Source of the DNA: JAHEEL01 sp963715255
GTDB lineage: Bacteria > Actinomycetota > Acidimicrobiia > Spongiisociales > UBA5794
DNA length: 64,000 bases
Direction of reading: 5' to 3'
NCBI GenBank assembly: GCA_963715255.1
Contig: CAVQRN010000002.1
Coordinates: 248,001-312,000, forward strand
The position numbers were made by a program, and so were the translations under genes. The notes under the pieces are model-generated. The model ran no database searches, had not been told where the DNA came from, and worked only from the letters and a program-made list of their open reading frames with translations. This document shows positions 1 to 8,981 of the stretch, one piece after another (position 1 is the stretch's first letter; each line of letters starts with the position of its first letter).

Positions 1-1208
1 CTTCCCATGTCGGCAGGCTCAACACAGTCTCTCCTGGTTCGGCCCACTGCTGGAGGCGCTGCGTGAGGTTGACCGTGTCACCGACGAGCGAGTACTCGAG
101 GCGGTCCTCGGAGCCGAGGAGGGCGGCGGCGACGAGGCCCGTGGAGAGCCCTATGCCGAGTCCGAACGGTTCCTTGCCCTCTGATTGCCACCGGGCGTTG
201 AGTTCGTGTTGGGCTGCATGCATGGCAATCGCCGCCTCAACGGACAGAGCCGCGTGGTCAGCCTGTGCGACTGGAGCGCCGAAGACCGCCATGACGGCAT
301 CGCCGACGAACTGCATCACGGTGCCGCCGTGACCGAGGATTGCTCCATTCATCGCTGAGCGATGCTCATTGAGCTGCCCGGCGAGAACTGACGGGTCGGC
401 ATGTTCGGCGATCGCTGTGTAGCCACGGATGTCGGACATGAGCACGGTGACCACGAGTTCCTCGGTCTCTCCGGGGAGACGCCCACCGTCGATGATCTGT
501 GCCGCGATACCCCCGGGCAAGAGCCTGCTCAGCGACTCGCCCTGTTCTTTGCGGTCGACGATCGCCTTCTGGAGCAGGCGGAGGCGCTTCAAACTGTCTG
601 CGCTGCCCGACGTGAGGCCCTCGGCAAGCCGTTTGAAGAGATCCTCGATGGCTGTGTTCGCCGCCGCAGGCGTGGTGTCGAGGTGCCCGGCGATGGCGTT
701 CACGGTGCGACCCTCGGCGACCATCTGGAGCAGCGACTCTTCCTCAGCCGAGAGTGTGGCGTCCTGGCGGACCGGCGTGGTGAGCCCTTCGACGATCTTG
801 GGGTCGAGCACCGACCCGCCTGCGGCGACCTCGCGTACCGCTCGGGCGAGCTGGTTCCCTTCGCCGACGCGGTCCTTGAGGAGGTAGGCGTACCCGGCGG
901 CGCCATCGGAGAGCAGGGCGACGGCGTAGTCGGGGTCGTCGAACTGCGACAGGATCACGACGCCCGTTCCTGGATGGCGCCTGCGCACCTCCTTCGCGGC
1001 CTCGATGCCTTCCCGGGAGAAATCGGGGGGCATGCGGATGTCGGTGACGATGACGTTCGGGTTCGTCGCCTTCGCTCCCGACGACGAGGCCGTCATAATC
1101 GGCGGCTTGCCCGACGATTTCGAGATCGTCTTCGAGATCGAGTAGCGCCTTGACGCCTTCCCTCACGATGAGGTTGTCGTCGGCGAGAAACACTGAGATG
1201 GTCAACAC
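1..1208 (-). CDS. Response regulator receiver - class III adenylate/guanylate cyclase (partial, frameshifted)
   Basis: A NarL-type receiver domain begins SVFLADDNLIVREG and continues, in another frame, with VTDIRMPP and the conserved LLKDRV. A middle segment resembles a LuxR-type helix-turn-helix (SAEEESLLQMVAEGRTVNAI). A class III nucleotide cyclase domain follows (VTVLMSDIRGYT; GGTVMQFVGDAVMAVFGAP) and leaves the window at its left edge, so the C-terminus is missing. Such proteins make cAMP or cGMP in response to phosphorylation. The frame changes once near 1076-1090 inside the receiver; removing one base restores it. The start is TTG at 1205 or GTG at 1208, behind GGAGGA. It is divergent from a cyclic-nucleotide-binding gene, which suggests a signalling pair. 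The domain calls are firm; whether the gene is intact is not. Confidence 0.8.
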
Positions 1209-1382
1209 GGTCCTCCCCAGACGCTGAGTGTACGTATCGCATTCTGTCGGGCATAGCGGTATTCCTCCAGGGTGTGGGCGAGTGTTCTCGAGGTGGGGTT
1301 GGTACCCGTTCGGAATGGGGCCACCACGCTGGTCTCGAGGGCAAGGAGGTGGCACGCTTGGCGAGTCCAAAGGAGGACACCA

Positions 1383-2383
1383 ATGCGCTACGAATCAACG
1401 GTCACGTCCGTTTCCTGGATCCCGTCAGAAGCCATGTCGGGGCCGCTGCGGGTCCCGGTGGACCTCGGAATCGGCCACTACGACGATCCGCTTCCCGACC
1501 ACATCGAGAACTTGGAGGCGCTGCGGGCGCGGACCGATTCCGATTCGCCAACGGGCTTGCAGCCTGGATCGACGTCGAGGACGGCCGGGTGGTCGATGCC
1601 GGATACTCGGGCGGAGGACTATCGGGTCGACCACGGTGGCCTTGGGCCTCGGAAGCATCACCATTCCTGCCGTCTCATTCCCCGACATTCGGCGACGACC
1701 CGGATGTGACGGCGACGACGGCAACGTTCGTTCAGACGACGGGGGCCGGACCGGTGCACCGCTGCCCCGTCGCATCAATCGCCCACCCTTTCTCAAGATC
1801 ACGGCCCCGACCGTGTGGACCACGCTCTCGCTCACCATTCGTGCCGACGGAAGTCAGTGATTTCAAGGCTAGCCGGCGCGAGCAAGATGCCGAGGCACTG
1901 GATCTACGACGACAACTTCGATCTCGTGCCAAGAGCGGAATGATCGACTTCAAGGGCTGGACCCGGGAGAGCTTCGGCGACAACACCCCGTGGGGCGATG
2001 CCGACTCACCGGCAATCGTGACTGCGGTGGAGACCGAGCTGGAGCGGCGACTGTCCATCCAAGTCATGCGGGAGGGAAGGAAGCCTCGGTTCCGCAAACT
2101 GGCAGAGGGGGAAACACTGGTGACCCAAGGCGATCCGGGCACGGACCTCTTCCTGCTCCTTGACGGCGTGCTCACGGTGGAGGTGGACGGCGAGGCCGTT
2201 GCCGAATTGGGCCCCGGCTCGATTCTGGGAGAGCGCGCCCTGATCGAGGGCGGCGTCCGCACGTCGACGCTCAGGGCAAGAACTCCAGCAAAGGTTGCCG
2301 TCGCTGCGGCTCAAGAGATTCAGCCGGCCGCCTTGCGCGAACTCGCAACCCACCACCGACGCGAAGAAGCAGAGAGGGTTTGA
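1383..2383 (+). pseudogene. Cyclic-nucleotide-binding domain protein, frame broken at least five times
   Basis: The coding signal starts at the ATG at 1383 (MRYESTVTSVSWIPSEA) but jumps between all three frames: near 1530, 1620, 1695, 1745 and between about 1852 and 1950. The pieces join into one sensible protein: FANGLAAWIDVEDGRV, then TTVALGLGSITIPAVSFPD, then RRINRPPFLKITAPTVWTT, then a clean last 140 residues. That end is a Crp-type cyclic-nucleotide-binding domain (FRKLAEGETLVTQGDPGTDL; LGPGSILGERALIEGG). I see no helix-turn-helix after it, so it is probably not a Crp regulator. It reads divergently from the cyclase. So many breaks mean either real decay or poor sequence here. Confidence 0.7.
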
Positions 2384-2423
2384 GCGGATAGTGCGTCAGC
2401 ACGAAAGAAGAGAGAGGGTTGGC

Positions 2424-2990
2424 ATGAACACCGATCACGAGATCCCGAAGGTCAACCACCAGCAATGGGAGGGCGCGTCGACCCCAACTCCGACTCTTGA
2501 GAATTCAGTATCTCGAGTCTGGTACCTCCGCTCAATCGACAACAACGGGGAGCCGATCCACGAGCAGCGAGTCGAGTACTTTCCGGGGTCACCGTTTCCT
2601 CCAACTCACTATCACCCGGATCAGGACGAACACTTCGAGATCGAACACGGCGTGATGTTGTTCGTCATCGACGGCACCGAGCACGTCTTAGGTGTAGGAG
2701 ACACGATCGAGATCCCGCGCGGGACACGGCACAAGGCCAAGAACGCTTCCAAAACGGATTCTGCAGTTGTGCGTTGGGAGACGCGCCCTGCCCTGCGAAC
2801 AGCTGCCTTCTTCACCACGGCGGGCCAGCTTGGCGACGATGCCGGGCCACTCGACTCTGCCCTCCTCGCTCGCGAGTACCGGGACGTGTTCGTGACAACC
2901 GGGTTAGTCGGCTTGCTTGTGCCCGTGGGCAGCAGGATCGCTCGCCTGCTCGGCCGCAAGCTTCCCACTCCACCATCAGGCCGCACATGA
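2424..2990 (+). CDS. Cupin domain protein
   Basis: 188 residues from the ATG at 2424, preceded by a purine-rich AGAGAGGG. The centre is a cupin barrel: motif 1 is PPTHYHPDQDEHFEIEHG (metal-type His, His, Glu, with a further His), and motif 2 is GDTIEIPRGTRHKAKN. The C-terminal third (TTGLVGLLVPVGSRIARLLG) is hydrophobic and may touch a membrane. Cupins of this single-domain kind bind a metal and a small ligand, but the substrate cannot be read from sequence. It lies 40 bp downstream of the cyclic-nucleotide-binding gene on the same strand and may once have been co-transcribed with it. Confidence 0.8.
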   Translation: MNTDHEIPKVNHQQWEGASTPTPTLENSVSRVWYLRSIDNNGEPIHEQRVEYFPGSPFPPTHYHPDQDEHFEIEHGVMLFVIDGTEHVLGVGDTIEIPRGTRHKAKNASKTDSAVVRWETRPALRTAAFFTTAGQLGDDAGPLDSALLAREYRDVFVTTGLVGLLVPVGSRIARLLGRKLPTPPSGRT

Positions 2991-3320
2991 GCCACACATA
3001 CGCATCGCGACAACTCCCCGCTCACCACCATGCGGTATCGCTCCGGGTCCTGTTCCGCGGTCGATCCGAGATTCGGGTGCCGAGGATCTCCGTTGCGTCG
3101 TTGTCGACCCTGACCAGGCCGACAACGAGTGCTCAGAGGCGATGCCACATCCGAGGATCCCACCCCAGTGCGCTGCCGCTGTTGGAGCGTTGGATCCGGC
3201 TACAGCAGGTGTCCGCCGCGAGGGCGACGAGAGACGATGGGCTGGGACGCTCAACGACAGGTCCCCGGAAGTCGAGTGTGACGATGGTTCTCCACACTCT
3301 CCCCAGTCAGCTACGGCCCC

Positions 3321-3371
3321 AGGATCGTCTTCCTAAGCCGGGTGTCCCTGGTTCGAATCCAGCCGAGGGCG
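3321..3371 (+). tRNA. tRNA-Arg(CCT) 3' half, remnant
   Basis: This stretch folds as the 3' part of a tRNA. The anticodon loop is TTCCTAA (anticodon CCT) on a five-pair stem with one mismatch. A five-base variable loop follows, then a T arm CCTGG-TTCGAAT-CCAGC with four of five pairs, and the 3' acceptor strand CGAGGGC plus discriminator G. No matching 5' acceptor (GCCCTCG expected) or D arm lies upstream. Integrases commonly target the 3' half of tRNA genes and leave a duplicated 3' half at the far end of the element, so this could be an attachment-site scar. It is unlikely to be a working tRNA. Confidence 0.55.
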
Positions 3372-3469
3372 GCCCTGACACCCTTACGCCGGGGGCTGTC
3401 GCATGGATGGTCTCCGGAGTGGGGGGTTCGGCGTGTCTCGGTGGGGACGCGCCGATCGTGGTTCCGGGT

Positions 3470-3637
3470 TCAGACGGTTGCAGGTCGGTGCCGGTGGATC
3501 TCGAGTAGGTTGTGGACGGTGCAGACGAGCCGCCACTCGCTCAACGTGGCGTGGGGGCCTCTGCGTGAGAACCGTCGGAACCCGAGAGTCGCTTCGACGT
3601 TCCCGAAGACCGTCTCGTCGGTGGTCCTTCATTTGGC
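3470..3637 (-). pseudogene. Transposase C-terminal fragment (IS1182/IS5-like DDE family)
   Basis: Read on the minus strand this gives about 55 residues: TDETVFGNVEATLGFRRFSR, then WRLVCTVHNLLEIHRHR, then a TGA stop at 3470. The pattern of a conserved glutamate, a G-F-R-R-F block and W..VC..HNLL.. is typical of the extreme C-terminus of IS1182/IS5-type DDE transposases. A stop codon lies just upstream in frame, and no catalytic aspartates or N-terminal part are present, so it is a dead remnant. It sits 100 bp from the tRNA-Arg remnant. Confidence 0.65.
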
Positions 3638-3774
3638 GTGAGTTTCACCTCCGCCCACGTGTGCCTCGAAATGGGTGACGATCTTCGCTGAGGGCACGAG
3701 CGGTTGTGATGCGCTTCTAGGTTCGAGGCATGGCTGGATACCCGGATGGGAATCGACGAGGTATGTTGATGGGT

Positions 3775-4602
3775 ATGGCCGATGAATGGACCACGCCGCT
3801 CACCGTTGAGCAAGTGTACGGGCACTGGGATGTGGACTGGGACGAAGCCACGGCATTGACCGATCGGAGTCTCGACCCTCGACCGAAGTCTTCCATCTAT
3901 GACACCCTCTCCACCCTCGGTCTCGCAAAGGGGGACGTCGTCCTGGATGTTGGTGGCAGGGATGCCACCGATGGCCTCGCGATTGCCGAGCGCTTCGGGT
4001 GTCGCGTCATCGTCGTCGATCCTGTGCAAGCGAATCTTGATGACGCGTTGCACGCTATCGCCAGCCGCGACTCTGACGACCTCGTGGAGGTGCGTCGGGG
4101 AACGATCAATCAGATCCCTATCGAAGACGACACTGTCGATGTCGTGTTCTCGCGCGACATGCTTACCCATGTCGCGGATCTGGACGGTGCACTCATGGAG
4201 TGCCGCAGGGTGTTGACCCCTTCAGGATCCATGCTCATCCATCAGGTGTTCGGGACGCCATTGCTTGAACCTGCTGAGAAGGAGCGCATCTGCGCGGACC
4301 TCGCCACGGTACCCGACCGACTCTCCCTCGAGGTCTTCGAGGAGGCTGTCCGTCGAGCTGGTTTCACGATCCGGGCGATGGATCGTGTTGCGTCCGAGTG
4401 GTTGGAATCGCTCCTCGAGCGTGAGGACGGCGAGAAGCGTCTTCTGCGCGCTGCGCGTATGCAGCGTAACAAGGACGGCATTGTCGCTGAGGTGGGGGTG
4501 GCTCCCTTCCGCGTGATGCAGGCGAACAACCTCTGGACGATCTACCGGATGATTGGGAAGCTCGAGGAACGGGTGTATTCGCTCACGCTCGACGGCACCT
4601 GA
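3775..4602 (+). CDS. Class I SAM-dependent methyltransferase
   Basis: 275 residues from the ATG at 3775; ATGs at 3730, 3763 and 3769 are in-frame alternatives, and GACGAGGT just upstream of 3763 could serve the nearer starts. Motif I is VVLDVGGRDATDGLAIAERF, followed by an acidic end of strand 2 (VIVVDP), motif II (IPIEDDTVDVVFSRDMLTHV) and VLTPSGSMLIHQVFG. This is the Methyltransf_11 fold (compare UbiE-like enzymes). The substrate is unknown: the C-terminal 120 residues, which usually set specificity, match nothing I recognise. The gene stands alone, beside the remnant zone. Confidence 0.85.
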   Translation: MADEWTTPLTVEQVYGHWDVDWDEATALTDRSLDPRPKSSIYDTLSTLGLAKGDVVLDVGGRDATDGLAIAERFGCRVIVVDPVQANLDDALHAIASRDSDDLVEVRRGTINQIPIEDDTVDVVFSRDMLTHVADLDGALMECRRVLTPSGSMLIHQVFGTPLLEPAEKERICADLATVPDRLSLEVFEEAVRRAGFTIRAMDRVASEWLESLLEREDGEKRLLRAARMQRNKDGIVAEVGVAPFRVMQANNLWTIYRMIGKLEERVYSLTLDGT

Positions 4603-4875
4603 CAACGTTCATCGGACTGTCGAGGACGCGGTGGTGTCGCTACCAGTTCGGTTCCGGCGACATGGCTCCCTCCAAGGTCGCCACGAATCGACGCGGGACC
4701 GGGCTGCCGGACGCCGGCGGTCTTTTCGTTCCCATCGACGTGAGTCCCATCCTCACGAGCCCATATCGGAGGCAATATGCACCGTCCAACGGGCGAGCGG
4801 ATGTGCCTTCGATATGGGCGGGAACTGAATGGCTCGGAGTGATCGTCATATGTGCAGAGCTTTGAGGGAGATCAT

Positions 4876-5574
4876 ATGGTTCTTGTGCAACGATCCCTGC
4901 TGGTAGCCGTTACGAGCCTCGCGGTCGTGATCGTGCTGAGCGGCTGTGCCGTGTCGGAGCAACGTGACGGTCCTGGTGCAGACGGCACTCCTCTGATCGC
5001 AGTGGCTTGTGCTGAAGATGCGCCTGATTGTGAGGACACCGTGATTTCGAATCCCGGGTTCGATGAAGCGACTCCCGGCATCGAGACGACGACGCCCACG
5101 CCGGCCGCGACTCCCACCGAGTCGGGGACAACGCAGACCGTCCAGGTGGCGTTCGCCACCAGTGGCGGCGACTGTGGAGACGTGGCCCTCTTCGGGCGGT
5201 CGGTGGCTGCTTCCCTCGACCCCGTCGAGGCAGCGTTCCGAGACCTTGTCGCCGGTCCGACCGGTGATGAAGCGGCTCGCGGTGCCGACGCGATCATCTT
5301 CTCCATTGAGACTTCAGAAACGGTTCAGTCCGTGACACTCGACAATGGACTGCTTTCAGTTGACTTCAGTGACTTCCGGGAAGTGATCGCGAACGCTTCG
5401 ACCAGTTGCGGCAGCATGTCCCTGCTCTCGCAACTCAATACGACTGCCTTCCAGTTCGAGGAAGTAGAACGCGTCCGATACCTCATCGAGGGAAGCTGCG
5501 ACGCGTTCTCCAACTGGCTTCAGCGCGAATGCACCGAGTACACGCGCAACGGGGCCGAGGCCGCACAACCCTGA
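4876..5574 (+). CDS. GerMN-domain lipoprotein
   Basis: 232 residues from the ATG at 4876, with GAGGGAG five bases upstream. A lipoprotein signal (VTSLAVVIVLSGC) places the acylated Cys near residue 25. A Thr/Pro-rich linker follows, then a GerMN (sporulation/germination) domain: VEAAFRDLVAGPTGDEAARG, LDNGLLSVDFSDF, LSQLNTTAFQFEEVERVRY. In actinobacteria such domains occur in envelope lipoproteins (for example LpqB) rather than in spores. It is probably anchored outside the cytoplasmic membrane. No partner gene is adjacent. Confidence 0.8.
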   Translation: MVLVQRSLLVAVTSLAVVIVLSGCAVSEQRDGPGADGTPLIAVACAEDAPDCEDTVISNPGFDEATPGIETTTPTPAATPTESGTTQTVQVAFATSGGDCGDVALFGRSVAASLDPVEAAFRDLVAGPTGDEAARGADAIIFSIETSETVQSVTLDNGLLSVDFSDFREVIANASTSCGSMSLLSQLNTTAFQFEEVERVRYLIEGSCDAFSNWLQRECTEYTRNGAEAAQP

Positions 5575-5878
5575 CCGGCCCCTATCGCACTGAAGCGCCC
5601 ACAACCAGCTGGGTGTGCTCGGCTGCACGCCTTGACCACGCAGGCCCGGGATACCGGTCACGGCAGAGCTCTCGGTACGATCCCATCCGCCTGATCGCGC
5701 GCCGACCGAGGCTGCCGCCGGGCCGCAAGCCTTGTCTGTCGCCCCAGAATCGCCGCATCGCCTCACCCTGGCCGTCGTGCCGGAAGGAGCATTGCGGCGC
5801 ATCGTGGGTCTGGCCTGTTCAGGCGACATCCCCTACCATGGCTGCAGAGACGCCCCAGCGAAACGGGAGGTTTCGCCG
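5575..5878. other. Intergenic stretch, no gene seen
   Basis: About 300 bases between the GerMN lipoprotein and the alcohol dehydrogenase. No frame has convincing codon use. The only clear signal is the ribosome binding site GGGAGG eight bases before the dehydrogenase ATG. Confidence 0.5.
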
Positions 5879-6928
5879 ATGTCTCCTTCAACCATCTTGG
5901 GGTTCGCAGCGCGAGCGGCAGGGCAATCGCTGGAGCCAGCCACCCTCGAGGCGCCAGAACTTGGGGACCACGACGTCCGAGTTTCGGTCACCCACTGTGG
6001 CCTCTGTTACACGGACATCCACGCCATCGATGACCGCCTCGGTGTCTTCTCCTTCCCCCTCGTGCCCGGCCACGAGATCGTCGGCCACGTGTCGGCGCTA
6101 GGGGACGCTGTATCCGGGCTGAAGGAAGGGGATCGGGTCGGCATTGGCTGGCAGGGTCGTTCGTGCATGCAATGCGAGTGGTGCCTGAATGGGGACGAGC
6201 ACCTCTGCCAGGACATCGTTCGATGCGGTACGTGGACCCCCAGCGGCGGTTTCGCCTCCGCGGTGACGGTGGACGGCCGATTCGCTTGTCCGCTCCCGGC
6301 CGCCATGCCCTCAGAAGTGGCCGCGGTCCTGATGTGCGCCGGGAGTGCCGTGTATCCCCCGCTTCGAGCGTACGCCACGGGCCCCTCGCGGCAGGTCGGC
6401 GTCATCGGTGTGGGAGGTCTTGGCCATCTCGCCATCCAGTTCGCCCGCGCACTGGGCTGCGAGGTCACCGCCATCTCCTCCTCGCCTGAGAAGGAGGACG
6501 AAGCGCGCGCCTTTGGCGCTTGCGACTTCATCGTGGCGGCGGATACGGAGGCGATGGGACAGGCCGAATACCGCTTCGACCTGCTGCTCTGCACCGCCCA
6601 CGGCGAGCTCGCTTGGGAGACCCTGCTCATGGCCCTCAAGAAGAACGGACGGCTGGTACTCGTGGCCTTCCCGTGGCTTGCGCTGGATTCGATCGACCTG
6701 GTGGCACACCAGCTCTCGATCACCGGGTCGTTCATGGCCAATCGGTCCACGATGCGGGAGATGCTGACCTTCGCACATGAACACAGCATCGCCCCCCAGG
6801 TCGAACTGATGCCGATGTCGCGGGTGAACGAGGCAGTTCAGCGCCTGAGAGAGAACAGGGCCCGCTATCGGATCGTGCTGGTCAACGACCCGGACGAGGC
6901 GAGGACGGCCTTCGAAAGGCCGGCCTGA
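5879..6928 (+). CDS. Zinc-dependent alcohol dehydrogenase (YahK/CAD-like)
   Basis: 349 residues; ATG at 5879 behind GGGAGG. This is a medium-chain dehydrogenase/reductase. Catalytic zinc ligands lie in THCGLCYTDIHAI and VPGHEIVG, and structural zinc cysteines in SCMQCEWCLNGDEHLC. The Rossmann motif is GVIGVGGLGHLAIQFARALG. The order CGLCYTD...GVG-LGHLA is that of the cinnamyl-alcohol/YahK group, usually NADPH-dependent aldehyde reductases of broad specificity. It reduces aldehydes or oxidises primary alcohols in the cytoplasm; the physiological substrate is unknown. A hairpin follows the stop. Confidence 0.9.
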   Translation: MSPSTILGFAARAAGQSLEPATLEAPELGDHDVRVSVTHCGLCYTDIHAIDDRLGVFSFPLVPGHEIVGHVSALGDAVSGLKEGDRVGIGWQGRSCMQCEWCLNGDEHLCQDIVRCGTWTPSGGFASAVTVDGRFACPLPAAMPSEVAAVLMCAGSAVYPPLRAYATGPSRQVGVIGVGGLGHLAIQFARALGCEVTAISSSPEKEDEARAFGACDFIVAADTEAMGQAEYRFDLLLCTAHGELAWETLLMALKKNGRLVLVAFPWLALDSIDLVAHQLSITGSFMANRSTMREMLTFAHEHSIAPQVELMPMSRVNEAVQRLRENRARYRIVLVNDPDEARTAFERPA

Positions 6929-6944
6929 GGGGCCCGTTTCATGA

Positions 6945-6973
6945 GAGAGGCACCCCCGCCCTGTGCCCCTCTC
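6945..6973. terminator. Hairpin between convergent genes
   Basis: GAGAGGCAC pairs with GTGCCCCTCTC across a nine-base loop, with a two-base bulge. It lies between the stops of the dehydrogenase (plus) and the small minus-strand gene, where a bidirectional terminator is expected. There is no T-run, which is common for actinobacterial terminators. Confidence 0.4.
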
Positions 6974-6987
6974 GGTCTGTCGTCGAC

Positions 6988-7341
6988 TCAGATGTATCCG
7001 AGCTCGGCCCCGATCGATGTGTACAGCGACATATTGCCCATCAGCTGCCCGCCGGTGACCATGATTTCGACGTCGAAGTCGCTCACCGTGAAGACGGCTG
7101 TGTCGAGCATCCTGCGAACGTCGTCCATATCGAGGATCTCGTTGGCGATCCCGATGGACTCGGTCTTGACAATGAACATCCCACCCCCGACAAGGTGATG
7201 GAACACCTCTGGTTCGGCGCACATGCCGTCTGCGGCAAGTTTGCCGTAGATGGCGAGTGCACCGGCGAAGACCTCCATCGCCTTGGCCTCACGGCCGGGC
7301 ACCGGAACTCCGTAGCTGATCTTGAGCGCTGCATTCCACAT
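6988..7341 (-). CDS. Conserved-looking small protein of unknown function
   Basis: 117 residues, starting at an ATG behind a very strong purine tract (GGAGGAAGGGGGTGAGA). I do not recognise the family. The protein is soluble, without signal or membrane segment, and Met/Gly-rich. One stretch, HHLVGGGMFIVKTESIGIAN, reads like a strand-turn-helix of an alpha/beta fold; the end is GNMSLYTSIGAELGYI. The size is that of a ferredoxin-like dimer (EthD/NIPSNAP scale), but that is only an impression. It is convergent with the alcohol dehydrogenase. Confidence 0.65.
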   Translation of the reverse strand: MWNAALKISYGVPVPGREAKAMEVFAGALAIYGKLAADGMCAEPEVFHHLVGGGMFIVKTESIGIANEILDMDDVRRMLDTAVFTVSDFDVEIMVTGGQLMGNMSLYTSIGAELGYI

Positions 7342-7518
7342 AGATTCTCACCCCCTTCCTCCCGTGGAAGCGCTTCCCCACTATTGCTAGCAGAGCCGAA
7401 GACCTTCCGGAAGGGCGTATGGAGGATTGCATCCCCACACGCCGGAACAGGCAGTCGGCCGCCTTGGAGTACGCGATCAACCATCCGGAGCCGCCGCGCC
7501 GTCGCGTAGACTCCCGGC

Positions 7519-8232
7519 ATGCCCACACCACACATCTCGGCTGGATCGGGCGACTTCTCCGACGTCTGTCTGCTCCCGGGCGATCCGCTTCGTGCCCGCT
7601 ACGTTGCGGAGCACTTCCTCGACGATGCGACTCTGATCACGTCGGTTCGAAACATGGAGGGCTACACGGGGACCTACCGCGGACGACGCGTTTCCGTGAT
7701 GGGTTCCGGCATGGGAATTCCGTCGATCCTGATCTATGCGACGGAGTTGATCCGTGAGTACGGCGTCACGACGCTCATCCGAATCGGAAGCTGCGGAGGG
7801 ATCCAACCCGATCTGTCGATGCGGGACGTCATCATCGCCTCAGGCGCCTCAACCGATTCGAACGCGAACCGATTGCGTTTCGGTGGGTTCGACTTCGCAG
7901 CCATCGCCAGTTTCGGACTCGCCCGAACGTTGGCCGAAGTAGCTGAGGAGCGCGAAGTCTCGGTCAGGGTCGGGAATATCCTGAGTTCCGACCAGTTCTA
8001 CCACCCCCAACCGAAGATATTCGACCTCGCCCGCCGCATGGGTCTCCTCGCTGTCGAGATGGAGACAGCAGGTCTCTACGCCGTCGCAGCCGAACACGGA
8101 GTGAATGCCGCCGCCATCCTGAGCGTGACCGACGTGCTGGGATCAGACGACAGAATGGAGGCCGACGATCGTCAGACCTCCCTTGACGAGATGATCGTCA
8201 TCGCTCTCGAAACGGCACTCCGAATCGAGTAG
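7519..8232 (+). CDS. deoD: Purine-nucleoside phosphorylase
   Basis: 237 residues, close to the usual length of the hexameric bacterial enzyme. It splits purine (deoxy)ribonucleosides with phosphate into base and (deoxy)ribose-1-phosphate. Family signatures are present: VCLLPGDPLRARYVAEHFL (phosphate-binding region), MGSGMGIPS, LIRIGSCGG, and VEMETAGLYAVAAEHGVNA (nucleoside-binding Met-Glu). SVTDVLGSD contains the catalytic Asp of the DeoD group. It links functionally to the BMP-type nucleoside importer at 24.8-30 kb and to hpt at 42 kb. Confidence 0.93.
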   Translation: MPTPHISAGSGDFSDVCLLPGDPLRARYVAEHFLDDATLITSVRNMEGYTGTYRGRRVSVMGSGMGIPSILIYATELIREYGVTTLIRIGSCGGIQPDLSMRDVIIASGASTDSNANRLRFGGFDFAAIASFGLARTLAEVAEEREVSVRVGNILSSDQFYHPQPKIFDLARRMGLLAVEMETAGLYAVAAEHGVNAAAILSVTDVLGSDDRMEADDRQTSLDEMIVIALETALRIE

Positions 8233-8471
8233 CCGACCACGGCTCCGCTTCGTTCGCCCGGTCCAACCGGATGTTCGCGTCCTTTGCGGGGACCCCCGGA
8301 ACCACCGATTCCAGCGTCGAAGAGGCCGCCGGCCGTTCGGGCGTCTCCGATTGGTGTGGACGCCTTCGCGAGACACGTCAACGTCATCCTTGTGTCGCGA
8401 AAGAGATCTCTCCCGCAACACAGCTACTCGTGTTTCGATAGGATTCCGCCCAGCAACCCGAGGACCCAACC

Positions 8472-8903
8472 ATGCCGCAGGATCAGAACCCGACCGAACC
8501 GTTCCAAGACGAGGTCCAGGCCACGGTCGTGAACATCAAGCAGGGCGGCGCTGGTCATGTTGACGCCGAATCGGTCTCGATCCGACAGGGAGGCGCTCAG
8601 ACGATCGCCTCCGGCTCTGCCGATATCACGCAGGGTGGTGCCTTCTTCGTCGACGCCGAACACGCAACGGTGAACCAGTCCGGCGTCGCGGTCATCGTCG
8701 CTGAAGAAGCGACCATGAATCACACTTCAGCCGGCCTCGTTGTGGCCTCGAAGATCAACGCGAAGAACTCGAGGATCGCACTCCTCCTCGGCGGAACCGT
8801 CGAGGGAAGACCCGATGTCGCCGTTGACGCCCGAGTTGCCGCCATCATCGGTGCTTCTGCGGTCGTGACGTTGTTCGTCCTCCGCAGGCTCTTCCGTTCG
8901 TAG
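8472..8903 (+). CDS. Repeat protein with QGGA beta-repeats and C-terminal membrane anchor
   Basis: 143 residues. The first 100 carry an imperfect repeat of about 16-17 residues: VVNIKQGGAGHVDAESV, VSIRQGGAQTIASGSAD, ITQGGAFFVDAEHA, VNQSGVAVIVAEEA. Alternating hydrophobic residues and regular QGGA turns suggest a short beta-solenoid, comparable in style to bactofilins although I see no bactofilin signature. The end (VAAIIGASAVVTLFVLRRLF) is a single membrane segment followed by Arg, predicting a tail anchor with the repeats in the cytoplasm. The function is unknown. Confidence 0.7.
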   Translation: MPQDQNPTEPFQDEVQATVVNIKQGGAGHVDAESVSIRQGGAQTIASGSADITQGGAFFVDAEHATVNQSGVAVIVAEEATMNHTSAGLVVASKINAKNSRIALLLGGTVEGRPDVAVDARVAAIIGASAVVTLFVLRRLFRS

Positions 8904-8981
8904 GAACGCCGCACCGGTCCGGCGGAGTCGATCACGGAGAGCCTCGACGCGGCCAACGAGTCTGAAACGAAGGAAGCGGAC

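Larger units (their letters stand above)
2991..3729. other. Gene-poor remnant zone
   Basis: About 740 bases without an intact gene. The first 320 bases show no convincing coding pattern on either strand. The rest holds the 3' half of a tRNA-Arg (about 3321-3371) and the last residues of a transposase on the minus strand (3470-3637). Together they look like the scar of an old integration. Confidence 0.6.
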
